Source of the DNA: Candidatus Competibacteraceae bacterium
GTDB lineage: Bacteria > Pseudomonadota > Gammaproteobacteria > Competibacterales > Competibacteraceae
Direction: 5' to 3'
DNA length: 64,000 nucleotides
Assembly (NCBI GenBank): GCA_016712625.1
Contig: JADJQQ010000029.1
Span: forward strand, 186,001-250,000
The notes beneath the pieces are model-generated. The model was not told the DNA's origin. It searched no databases and was given only the letters and a program-made list of their open reading frames with translations. The translations under genes and the position numbers were made by a program. Shown here one piece after another: positions 56,286 through 64,000 of the stretch; position 1 is the first letter of the stretch, and each line of letters starts with the position of its first letter.

Positions 56286-57149
56286 ATGATTGAAACCCGC
56301 AACCGCGCCGTTGTTGCCAACCGGGCGGGGATCGGACTGCGCCACCCCCATCTGCCGGATTTTCTGGCCGCGCCGCAACCAGCGGCGTGGCTGGAAGTGC
56401 ATAGCGAAAACTATCTTGCTTCCGGCGGCCCGCGCGTGGCCGCGTTGGAACGGTTGCGCGGCGACTATCCGTTGAGCTGTCATGGGGTGGGTCTGTCGCT
56501 CGGTTCAGCCGGAGGGCTGGATCGGGCGCATCTGGCGCGGTTGCGGGAACTGTACCACCGGCTGGAGCCGGCGCTGGTCTCGGAGCATCTGGCTTGGTCA
56601 ATTGCCCCGGATGGCGCGTTTTTAGCCGATTTACTGCCTTTGCCCTACACCCGCGAGACGCTCGACGTGGTGGCAGCCAACATCAATCTTGCGCAAGAAG
56701 CCTTCGGCCGGCGCTTGTTGATCGAAAATCCGTCCACTTACCTGCAATTTTCCGAAGCCGACTGGGACGAGGCGGACTTTTTGGCCGAACTGGCGCATCG
56801 CACCGGCTGCGGCCTGTTGCTGGATGTGAACAACTTGTATGTCAGCGCGCTGAATCATGGCGCTGACCCGCTCGCGCCGTTGGATCGGCTGCCGCTGGCC
56901 GCGGTGGAGGAAATCCATATTGCCGGCCATGCCCGAGTGGCTACTGCTTTCGGTGAATTGCTGATCGACGATCACGGTTCGGCGGTTGCCGGGCCAGTAT
57001 GGCAATTGCTCGCGGCGGTGCTGGCGCGGACCGGTCCCAAGCCGGTGCTGGTGGAATGGGATACCCATATTCCAGCGTTGCCAGTGCTGTTGGCCGAAGC
57101 CGAGCGGGCTGATTTTTATCTGTCCGAGGTGAAACATGCGCCTGGCTGA
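56286..57149 (+). CDS. bufB: MNIO-family bufferin maturase (DUF692)
   Basis: A 287-residue TIM-barrel, multinuclear non-heme iron-dependent oxidative enzyme. Metal-binding positions typical of the family are visible: EVHSENY, SCHGVGLSLG, EHLAWS, LIENPSTYL, LLLDVNNLYV, and EIHIAGHA. It converts Cys of the precursor to thiooxazole in the cytoplasm with BufC. Starts five bases after bufA and overlaps bufC by 14 bases, indicating tight coupling. Confidence 0.93.
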   Translation: MIETRNRAVVANRAGIGLRHPHLPDFLAAPQPAAWLEVHSENYLASGGPRVAALERLRGDYPLSCHGVGLSLGSAGGLDRAHLARLRELYHRLEPALVSEHLAWSIAPDGAFLADLLPLPYTRETLDVVAANINLAQEAFGRRLLIENPSTYLQFSEADWDEADFLAELAHRTGCGLLLDVNNLYVSALNHGADPLAPLDRLPLAAVEEIHIAGHARVATAFGELLIDDHGSAVAGPVWQLLAAVLARTGPKPVLVEWDTHIPALPVLLAEAERADFYLSEVKHAPG

Positions 57150-57912
57150 ACTGCAAAACCGGCTGTGTCAGAGCCTGCTCGCCGGCCATTCGGATCAAGA
57201 ATGGTTAGCGTTGCTGGCCGATCCTTCCGAGCAGCGCGAACGGCGACTGGCGGTTTATCGCAACAATGTCCGCCACGCGCTGTTGAGCGTGCTGGAAGCG
57301 GCGTTTCCCGTGGTGCAACAGCTGATCGGCGTGGAGTGCTTTACCGCCACCGCGCTGGCGTTCGTGGCTCGACATCCACCCCATCAGCCGGTGTTGTACC
57401 AATACGGTGCTGATTTGCCGGCGTTTCTGGCTGCATTCCAACCCTTAACGGAATTGCCTTGGCTGGCGGATGTTGCCCGGCTGGAATGGGCGCGCAACGC
57501 CGCCTTGTTCGCGGCGGAGCAGGGGCGGCTGACACCAGGCCAACTGGCTACCGTGCCATCCACTCAATTGAGCGAGCTGCGTTTGAAGTTACATCCCTCC
57601 GTTCGCCTGCTGGAATCGTCCTGGCCAATTCACGCCATTTGGGATTCGCACCAGCCTGACGGTGGGCCCTTGGAGGCAGTCGATCTCGGCGTCGCTGAAG
57701 CCGTGCTGGTGTGGCGGCTAAACGGGACGGTACACCAGCGGCTGTTGGCGGTCGGAGAATTCGCTTTGCTCGCTGAGTTTGCCGCGAACCGTCCGCTGGC
57801 TGATGCGGTGGAGATCGTTGCCGGGCGGGATTTCGCCTTCGATTTGCCGACCGTCCTTGCGCGATGCCTGAGTGAAGGGTTGCTGGCGTCTCTCCACGGG
57901 GAGGATAGCTAG
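57136..57912 (+). CDS. bufC: Bufferin maturase partner (DUF2063)
   Basis: A 258-residue DUF2063 protein. Family hallmarks: LAVYRNNVRHALLSVLEAAFPVVQQLIG and FVARHPPHQPVLYQYGADLPAFLA in the helical N-terminal domain that recognises the precursor leader and positions it for BufB. No membrane segment. Its start lies within the 3' end of bufB. Confidence 0.92.
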   Translation: MRLAELQNRLCQSLLAGHSDQEWLALLADPSEQRERRLAVYRNNVRHALLSVLEAAFPVVQQLIGVECFTATALAFVARHPPHQPVLYQYGADLPAFLAAFQPLTELPWLADVARLEWARNAALFAAEQGRLTPGQLATVPSTQLSELRLKLHPSVRLLESSWPIHAIWDSHQPDGGPLEAVDLGVAEAVLVWRLNGTVHQRLLAVGEFALLAEFAANRPLADAVEIVAGRDFAFDLPTVLARCLSEGLLASLHGEDS

Positions 57913-58051
57913 GATGCCACGGATTGATGGCCGCGTTGGCGCTTCGTCGGATGGGCTGCCATTGCTGGCGGTAACAGGATTCAGCGATAGGCACGGCCGA
58001 TTCCGCCTATACTGCATCCATCCGATCCAACCCACCGCTCGAACACGTTTC

Positions 58052-58609
58052 ATGGCAATTGACAATTCATTGGCCAACCTGCTGGCCCGCGCCGCGTTAC
58101 GAGATCAAAAAGCTTTTGCGGCGCTCTACCAGCAGGCTTCGCCGATCCTGTATGGTTTGCTGCTAAAACTGACGCGCGAGCGCGAACTAGCGGCCGATCT
58201 GTTGCAAGAGGGTTTCGTGCGCATTTGGCAGCGCGCCAGCGACTATCGGCCTCAACTCGGCCAACCGATGACTTGGATGGGCAGTATCGTCCGCCATCTC
58301 GCCATCGACCGGCTGCGGCGGGGCGAGCATCGTCACCGCGCCGAATTGGACGACAACGGCTGGGCGAGGATGGCCGACCCTGGCTTGAGCCCCGATGAGG
58401 AATTGAATATCCAGCAGGGTGATAGCGCGCTAGCCCGCTGTCTGGAGAGGCTGGAACCCGAACCGCGCCGCGCTGTGCTACTGGCCTATTTTGAAGGTTT
58501 GACGCACGAGGCCATCGCCCAGTCTCTCAACCGTCCGCTGGGTACGGTTAAGGCCTGGGTGCGGCGCAGCTTGCAGCGGTTGAAAACCTGTTTGGGGGAG
58601 GCGGTATGA
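58052..58609 (+). CDS. ECF RNA polymerase sigma factor
   Basis: A 185-residue sigma factor. Region 2 carries LTRERELAADLLQEGFVRIWQRA and WMGSIVRHLAIDRLRR; region 4 carries LAYFEGLTHEAIAQSLNRPLGTVKAWVRRSL. The ATG at 58052 is chosen over the open frame to 57872. It overlaps the anti-sigma gene by four bases. Its position directly after bufABC suggests it drives that operon under metal or redox stress, as is known for related bufferin loci. Confidence 0.9.
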   Translation: MAIDNSLANLLARAALRDQKAFAALYQQASPILYGLLLKLTRERELAADLLQEGFVRIWQRASDYRPQLGQPMTWMGSIVRHLAIDRLRRGEHRHRAELDDNGWARMADPGLSPDEELNIQQGDSALARCLERLEPEPRRAVLLAYFEGLTHEAIAQSLNRPLGTVKAWVRRSLQRLKTCLGEAV

Positions 58610-59280
58610 ATTACCCGCATTCCCACTGGCGTGATCGCTTGGCCGCCGAATATGTGCTGGGGACTTTGCGCGGAGCGGCCCGCCGCCGGTTCGAGCGGCT
58701 GTTGCCGGCGCATCCGACCCTCCAGCGAGCGGTGGCTGATTGGGAAGGTCGCTTGAATCGGCTGGCGAGCGCCAGTCCGCCCACATCGCCGCCGCCAGAG
58801 GTGTGGCTCGCTCTCCAGCGTCGGCTATTCAGCGCCGAGCCGCCTCGGTCGTGGTGGAACAGCGTGGCATTCTGGCGTGGTTTGGCGGCGGCGGGCATGC
58901 TGGCGGCGGTCGTTGCTCTTGCACCGCAACTGGTCGCGCCGCCGCCGGAAGCGGCCATGGCTTTCGCCGCAATTCGCGGCAAGCAGCAAGAAGTATTGTG
59001 GACGGTGGCGCGGTCGGATGACGGTCGCTTGCACGTTAGCAACCTGCGGCCGATGGCGATGCCGCCCGATCAGCGCTGTTTTTTGTGGCTGAAAGCCGCC
59101 GATTCGTCGCCGGTGATGCTTGGCGTCTTGCCGGACGATGGCAGCGCCCGCACTTTGCCGATGCCATCGGACGTGACTGAGCCGACGCGAAGCGAGCTGT
59201 GGGTGACCATGCAGCCGATAGCCCCTAAACCGTCGCCGCCGACCGAGCCGTTATACCAAACGCGCTGGAAGGCGATTTAA
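58606..59280 (+). CDS. Anti-sigma factor (RskA-like)
   Basis: A 224-residue single-pass membrane protein. The N-terminal cytoplasmic part has DRLAAEYVLGTLRGAARRRFER, a typical RskA-type sigma-binding domain without zinc ligands. One helix (about 88-108, GLAAAGMLAAVVALAP) is followed by a periplasmic RskA domain. It holds the adjacent ECF factor inactive until signalled. Start overlaps the sigma gene stop (ATGA). Confidence 0.88.
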   Translation: MNYPHSHWRDRLAAEYVLGTLRGAARRRFERLLPAHPTLQRAVADWEGRLNRLASASPPTSPPPEVWLALQRRLFSAEPPRSWWNSVAFWRGLAAAGMLAAVVALAPQLVAPPPEAAMAFAAIRGKQQEVLWTVARSDDGRLHVSNLRPMAMPPDQRCFLWLKAADSSPVMLGVLPDDGSARTLPMPSDVTEPTRSELWVTMQPIAPKPSPPTEPLYQTRWKAI

Positions 59281-59499
59281 GCGATTTTCAGTTCGACCCG
59301 CTAAGGGAAGGTGGGAAAGCCGTTAAAATGCCTGTACGGACTTCTGATGCGGTTTTAGAGCGGGTTTCGAGCGAGGTTTGAAAAGGTCGGATTCACCTAG
59401 CGGGCGGATCGCTTCTCAACCTCTCGTCCAATAATCAGCTTCAGATGCCGCTATTTATCCCTGGTTTAAAGCGAAAGCTTCAATCGAGGAAAGCTGCCC

Positions 59500-60305
59500 A
59501 TGTCCTACCCTGAGGCTTTCACCCAACTTCCCGATACGCCTCGAATACCGGCGCTGTTCGTCGGCCACGGCACACCGATGACGCCATCGAGGACAACCGC
59601 TTTAGCCAAACTTGGCGGAAAATCGGCAAGATCTTGCCTAGGCCGCTCGCCATTCTTTGCGTGTCCGCGCACTGGATGACCCGTGGAACGACGCGGGTAC
59701 ACGTCGGCCGGCAACCGGAAACCATCCACGATTTTGGCGGCTTTCCGGCCGCGCTCTACCAGCAGCAATATCCCGCTCCCGGTGCGCCAGAGGCGGCGGA
59801 AGCGGTGATGGGTCTAGCGCGGTCGGTTCCCGTGATCGCGGATACCGAGTGGGGCTTGGATCACGGCGCCTGGTCGATTCTGATCCACCTGTTCCCGGCG
59901 GCGGATATTCCCACGTTTCAACTGTCTCTCGATTTGTCCCGCTCGCCGGCGGAACACTTTGGTTTGGCGCGTGAATTGAAGCCGCTGCGCGACAAGGGCG
60001 TGTTAATCGTGGGTAGCGGTAACATCGTCCACAACCTGCGGACGATGCGGCCGGGCGCGCCGCCTTACGACTGGGCCGAAGCCTTCGACGCCGATTTGAC
60101 CGCCAAGCTGGAAGCGCGGGATTTTCGGGCCGCCGCCGACTATCAGGCGTTGGGCGATATCGCACGACTCGCACACCCGACGGTCGAACATTATCTGCCG
60201 ATGCTTTATCCGCTCGGCGCGGCTGATGAAAAAGACCGGCTGGAATTTTTCAATGTCGGTTTTGATCTGGCGTCGTTGTCGATGCGTTCTTTCATCTTGC
60301 AGTAG
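59500..60305 (+). pseudogene. DODA-type extradiol dioxygenase, frameshifted
   Basis: A full-length class III extradiol dioxygenase (YgiD/DODA family) with one missing base. From ATG 59500 the frame reads LFVGHGTPM; after a missing base at about 59581 the second frame continues with AIEDNRFSQTW, CVSAHWMTRG, IHDFGGFPAALY and TEWGLDHGAWSIL to the stop at 60305. All metal-ligand His and late catalytic residues are present. Restoring one A gives an intact enzyme, so this may be a sequencing error. A second, truncated relative sits at 611-850. It precedes a flavin reductase gene by 33 bases. Confidence 0.82.
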
Positions 60306-60338
60306 CCTCTTAATCCCTCTGCTGACCAGGAGATACCC

Positions 60339-60890
60339 ATGGCCCAGTACCAGATCGCCGTCGTCGTCGGCAGTCTTCGCCGCGACTCCTTCAACGCCAA
60401 GTTCGCCAACGCTCTCGCCAAACTGGCTCCAGCGGAATTTGGATTCAAAACCGTCAATATCAGCGGCTTGCCGCTCTACAACCAAGACGATGATGCCAAT
60501 CCGTCGGAAGCGGTCAAGCAGTTGAAAGCGGAGATCGCCGCCGCGCACGGCGTATTGTTCGTCACGCCGGAATACAACCGCTCGATTCCCGGCGTGCTCA
60601 AAAACGCCATCGACCACGCCTCGCGCCCCTACGGCCAGAGCGCTTGGCAGGGGAAACCGGCGGGTGTGATCGGCGTTTCGGTCGGAGCCATCGGCACGGC
60701 TCTGGCGCAACAGCATCTACGCAACATCCTCGCCTATCTGGACATGCCGACACTGGGTCAATTGGAAGCCTTCATCCAGGCCAAGGATGTGCTGTTCGAT
60801 TAGACGGGCAACATCGGCCCGGCCAGTAAGGAATTCCTGCAAAACTGGATGAATCTGTACGTGGCTTGGGTGAAGAAGCACGCCGGCTAA
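60339..60890 (+). pseudogene. NADPH-dependent FMN reductase with internal stop
   Basis: A flavodoxin-fold reductase with GSLRRDSFNAKFANAL, VTPEYNRSIPGVLKNAIDH, and VGAIGTALAQQHLRNIL. The frame stops at TAG 60801 after FD but the same frame continues with TGNIGPASKEFLQNW and AWVKKHAG to a stop at 60890, restoring the usual length of about 183 residues. Both sides are in the same frame, so this is a base substitution (probably GAG to TAG), not an indel. The shortened product lacks the last helix. It likely formed a pair with the upstream dioxygenase. Confidence 0.82.
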
Positions 60891-61070
60891 TCGTGGGGTT
60901 TGGGCATGGGTGAGGCGGCGGGCCGCGCGGTCATTTTCGCTTCCCGTGCCCCAGCCAACCACCGTCAGTCGCGAGACCCGATTTGTTCGTCAACCCAAAG
61001 CCGAGATAAAATGATTTTTGATTGAAATTTCATTAAATAGCCGGTTTTCTCGGTCCAATAGCGTATTTGC

Positions 61071-61543
61071 ATGAAAAACAGTTACCCTCGGATTATGGCT
61101 GCTGTTTACCTCGCTCACGGAGTTGTGGCCGCTGTCCGACAACCTGTGGCCGCGGCCGTTCGGTTATTTCCCGTCTCGCACCGCGTTTATGCAGTTGAGC
61201 GGTGTCATCGCCACGGGCGGCGGTGAGCGTGGCCATGGTGCTGGCGCTGCGCCTGAAATGGCTGGAAACGGCGGCTTTGGGCGGCCTCGACAAGATTACC
61301 GCCCTCACAAACGGCTGGGCATCACGGCGCTGGTCGCGTCGGTGTTGCACTGATGAGGGGTCAGGGCACCCAGTGGATGGTCGGCTGGATGCGGCCCAGA
61401 TTCGCAGTAGCGTGCCGGAATGGCAAGCCCCCAGTATTTGGTTTTGCGACCCCAGCGCGTTCGGCAAGGCGCTGCGTCAAGACTTCATCACCCACGGCTT
61501 AGCGGCTCATGACTTCCACCAAGAACTTTTCGAGATGGGCTGA
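61071..61543 (+). pseudogene. Ferric reductase-like protein remnant
   Basis: Pieces of a ferric reductase-like transmembrane protein read in shifting frames: LWLLFTSLTELWPLSDNLWP, AVSVAMVLALRLKWLETA, LGITALVASVLH, then the C-terminal WFCDPSAFGKALRQDF..HQELFEMG of the NAD(P)-binding domain. Several frameshifts and loss of most of the FAD-binding middle separate the pieces, so it is a true pseudogene. The 3' tail overlaps the start of moaA. Confidence 0.8.
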
Positions 61544-62552
61544 CAGCGCGTCCGCTCGACCGACCTTGATCGACGGCTTCGGCCGTCGGATTGACTACGT
61601 ACGGTTTTCGGTGACGGATCGCTGCGATTTCCGTTGCGTTTACTGCATGAGCGAGCAGATGACCTTTGTGCCGCGCGCCCAGATTTTGACGCTGGAAGAA
61701 CTAGCGGAGTTAGGCTGGGCGTTCGTGGAACTGGGAGTGCACAAGATCCGCATCACCGGCGGCGAGCCGCTAGTGCGGCAAAATGTGCTTTGGCTGTTCC
61801 AACGGCTTGGCCAGCTGCGGGATTACGGCTTGAAGGAATTAGTGTTGACCACCAACGGCTCTCAGCTAGCGCGCTTGGCGGCTGATCTCAAAGCAGCGGG
61901 CGTGGCGAGATTGAACATCAGTCTGGACAGCCTCGACCCGGCGCGTTTTCGCCGCATCACCCGCAATGGAGATTTAGCAACGGTTCTGGGCGGTATTCAG
62001 GCCGCTCAATCCGCCGGATTTCAGCACATCAAGCTGAATGTCGTCATTCTGAAAAACCGCAACCACGATGAAGTTGTCGATCTGGTGCGGTTCGCGATTG
62101 ATAAAGGGCTGGATATCAGCTTTATCGAGGAAATGCCGTTGGGGCAGATCGGCGATCACGACCGGGCGGAAGCGTATTATTCCAGCGACGCAATCCACGC
62201 CGATCTCACTCAGGTATTCACGCTGACGCCCACCACCGAAACCACCGGCGGCCCCGCTCGCTACTACCGCATTCCCGATACCGATAGCCGGATCGGGTTT
62301 ATCTCCCCGCACAGTCACAATTTTTGCGAGGACTGTAACCGTGTGCGGGTTTCCGCCGAAGGCCGGTTGTTGCTCTGTCTCGGACAGGAAAATTCGTCGG
62401 ACTTGAAGTCTACCTTGCGCGTCTATCCGGGTGACCGTGAACGATTGAAACAAACGATCATTTCAGCGATGGTGTTTAAGCCGCGTGGCCATGACTTTCA
62501 GCTGGACGGACAACCGGTGATTCTGCGTCATATGAACCATACGGGCGGCTGA
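61509..62552 (+). CDS. moaA: GTP 3',8-cyclase, molybdenum cofactor synthesis
   Basis: A 347-residue radical SAM enzyme that starts molybdopterin synthesis. N-terminal cluster CDFRCVYC with MSEQMTFVPRAQIL, TGGEPLVR, and the C-terminal cluster CEDCNRVRVSAEGRLLLCLG are all present. The C-terminus is short of the usual double Gly by one change (NHTGG), which is acceptable for activity. The start at 61509 falls in the tail of the ferric reductase remnant; TTG near 61566 is an alternative. No moaC or other moa gene adjoins it. Confidence 0.92.
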   Translation: MTSTKNFSRWADSASARPTLIDGFGRRIDYVRFSVTDRCDFRCVYCMSEQMTFVPRAQILTLEELAELGWAFVELGVHKIRITGGEPLVRQNVLWLFQRLGQLRDYGLKELVLTTNGSQLARLAADLKAAGVARLNISLDSLDPARFRRITRNGDLATVLGGIQAAQSAGFQHIKLNVVILKNRNHDEVVDLVRFAIDKGLDISFIEEMPLGQIGDHDRAEAYYSSDAIHADLTQVFTLTPTTETTGGPARYYRIPDTDSRIGFISPHSHNFCEDCNRVRVSAEGRLLLCLGQENSSDLKSTLRVYPGDRERLKQTIISAMVFKPRGHDFQLDGQPVILRHMNHTGG

Positions 62553-62646
62553 GTCTCCAGCTACCTAGCGATCAAAGAGTTAGCGGTACCCCGCGCCGAT
62601 GTCGCTACAGAAAACTGCTGATAGGGCTAACTTAGTAAAAATGAGA

Positions 62647-63567
62647 TTAACCAAAGAGAATTTTGGCGACGGTATATTCTGATTCGGTTGGGATGAATCT
62701 TTCGCCTGCATTTCCGCTACAATTGGTTATCTCCCCGACTAAAATATGAGTATTATCTGTATAAAGATCTATTCGAACAAGAGAAAAACCAGTGCTTAAT
62801 TTAGAGGAAATATCCAGCATTTCTGAAAAGTTATTTGGTTTTTCTAAAATGATATTAGATTTTGGTTTAGTAAGGGAAAGATCCAGATCGTTCCATTCAG
62901 CATCATAAGTTTTACGGGTATGGTTTATATAACGGTCAAGATCGACCCAAACAATTTTAGGTATGCCATTATAGCATAAAAATTTGTAATCCACGACAAA
63001 GGCATTGTTGAATATTAATGGTTCTATAATGACTTTTGGCTTAAGATATCTGTAATTTGCTTCTCGCGTCACATCGTAGTAATTTAGTTTGAACCAACGT
63101 TTTATCCGCTCTCTATCGATGGGTTCATTATTTTTTCGAATGATGACTTGACCGCTGGCATGAGTTGGCTTGATGCAACAAGTTGCCGGAAAATCATAGT
63201 TACTTACTGCTTGAGCCTCTCTTATAACGTCTATTGTCGGGACATTATGTTGATCCCCGATAGCCGCGCTGACGTACAACTTTAAAAACTCTTTATCGGA
63301 TACAAAAACCCGTAAAGGGTCTAATATTTCATCAGTGGTTTTTATGGCATATAGTACATCATTAAGTGTAAGCCAATTCTTTGGCGCTCTATTATTCTTC
63401 ATTATAAAATTAATGTAAGAAACAATTCGATCACCTATCCTGTTTTTAGGAAGATGCTTTCTAAGGATTTCATGGAGAAATTGAGCTGTTTTCTTTAGTA
63501 ATGATGAATTACTTTTTTTGGAAGCTAGCAGCTCTGATTTGTCGACTTTTTGTAACATTTTTTTCAT
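62647..63567 (-). CDS. ATP-grasp/TupA-like protein
   Basis: A 306-residue protein resembling the TupA-like ATP-grasp family, which acts in surface polysaccharide or teichuronopeptide synthesis. FPATCCIKPTHASGQVIIRKN is the nucleotide loop, KVIIEPLIF and DYKFLCYNG are central ATP-grasp strands, and LVRIDLYTDNTHILVGEITNCSGNAGERFIP holds late metal-binding residues. The gene is much richer in A+T than its surroundings, suggesting horizontal transfer. ATG at 63567 has AGAGA upstream; the open frame extends to 63603. Confidence 0.78.
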   Translation of the reverse strand: MKKMLQKVDKSELLASKKSNSSLLKKTAQFLHEILRKHLPKNRIGDRIVSYINFIMKNNRAPKNWLTLNDVLYAIKTTDEILDPLRVFVSDKEFLKLYVSAAIGDQHNVPTIDVIREAQAVSNYDFPATCCIKPTHASGQVIIRKNNEPIDRERIKRWFKLNYYDVTREANYRYLKPKVIIEPLIFNNAFVVDYKFLCYNGIPKIVWVDLDRYINHTRKTYDAEWNDLDLSLTKPKSNIILEKPNNFSEMLDISSKLSTGFSLVRIDLYTDNTHILVGEITNCSGNAGERFIPTESEYTVAKILFG

Positions 63568-64000
63568 TATAAATTCTCTATTTTTAGAAGTTTTAAGATT
63601 CAATTTAGGAAGCTTTGAAGAAATTTTTATGAATAAAACTGTATTTTTATGAATTTAGCATTGAATTGATTGATCGAATTAGAATGAAGATATCCAGAGC
63701 TAACTGCATCAAAAATCTAGTGAATAATACTATTTGAATAGTATTAACCTTCATTGAATGAAAATCAAATAACTATTACATCAGATAGTTTCTAAGGATA
63801 GTGCGGTTGGAAGTTCTGGAGTGGTGAGAGAGGATGGAGGCGGCCGGAAGCGAGTGAGATTGAGGAGGCCGATGTTATGATCGCTACTCCAACGTTGTGG
63901 GGTGCGATGCGCGTGGCGTGGGTACGACCTGAAAGCTCAAAAGCGTTCATCTGATGGTAAAATCACACCCAATAAAATGGCGTAAAAAGCTAAAGTAGAG
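63568..64000. other. AT-rich intergenic region to the window edge
   Basis: Roughly the first 220 bases are AT-rich like the ATP-grasp gene; the last 200 return to normal composition. No gene with support was seen. Confidence 0.45.

Noticed and set aside
60801..60803. In-frame TAG as recoding (pyrrolysine or suppression)
   Set aside because: No recoding genes or signals are seen; the adjacent genes are also damaged, so a nonsense mutation is simpler.

Overview
The window looks like DNA from a GC-rich gammaproteobacterium. Gene styles (polyphosphate glucokinase, Cus efflux, bufferin operon, cobalamin riboswitch with bluB, many PAS/GGDEF sensors) fit environmental wastewater-type lineages such as the Competibacter/Contendobacter group; that assignment is inference. 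No rRNA, tRNA, insertion sequence, prophage or CRISPR array was seen.

The main structural feature is a complete plasmid-type replication and segregation set inside otherwise chromosome-like content. It comprises a type Ia parA with parB (43.8-45.9 kb), an AT-rich segment and a ribbon-helix-helix gene (45.9-46.6 kb), a Rep_3-type initiator (53.8-55.3 kb), and an iteron array of seven 18-base cores, six of them at exact 22-base spacing (55.5-55.66 kb). Four 16-base palindromes closely resembling chromosomal-type parS sites lie at 28.8-29.9 kb. The simplest reading is a chromid or megaplasmid; a plasmid integrated into a chromosome is the alternative.

Layout: 0-6 kb, polyphosphate glucokinase 3' end, a DODA fragment, and a CheB-CheR-PAS fusion with a hybrid kinase. 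7-12.3 kb, a two-RCK potassium channel-like protein, an SDR and a large glucosidase. 12.5-17.6 kb, small proteins, riboswitch-bluB, a divergent PurA-like protein, a vWA protein and an NrtR-type regulator. 17.9-27.4 kb, small envelope proteins, mmuM, a 1388-residue membrane protein of unknown function, an ArsS-like radical SAM protein and a DUF4105/DUF3015 pair. 27.6-32.3 kb, a SPASM maturase, parS-like sites around scpB, and a PqaA-like protein with a duplicated C-terminal module. 32.3-36.5 kb, acyl-CoA ligase remnant, SOD, gluconate/glycerate permease and glycerate kinase. 36.7-42.2 kb, a Cus copper/silver efflux operon. 42.5-55.7 kb, the replicon region with interspersed signalling and transport genes. 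56-59.3 kb, a bufferin operon (bufABC) with an ECF sigma factor and anti-sigma factor. 59.5-61.5 kb, three damaged genes in a row. Then moaA and an AT-rich ATP-grasp gene of foreign appearance.

Copper handling recurs (Cus, bufferin). Carbohydrate phosphorylation and hydrolysis (PPGK, glucosidase, glycerate kinase) is a second theme. Several genes carry frameshifts, and every clearly resolvable one is a single-base deletion, so some may be sequencing errors rather than real pseudogenes.
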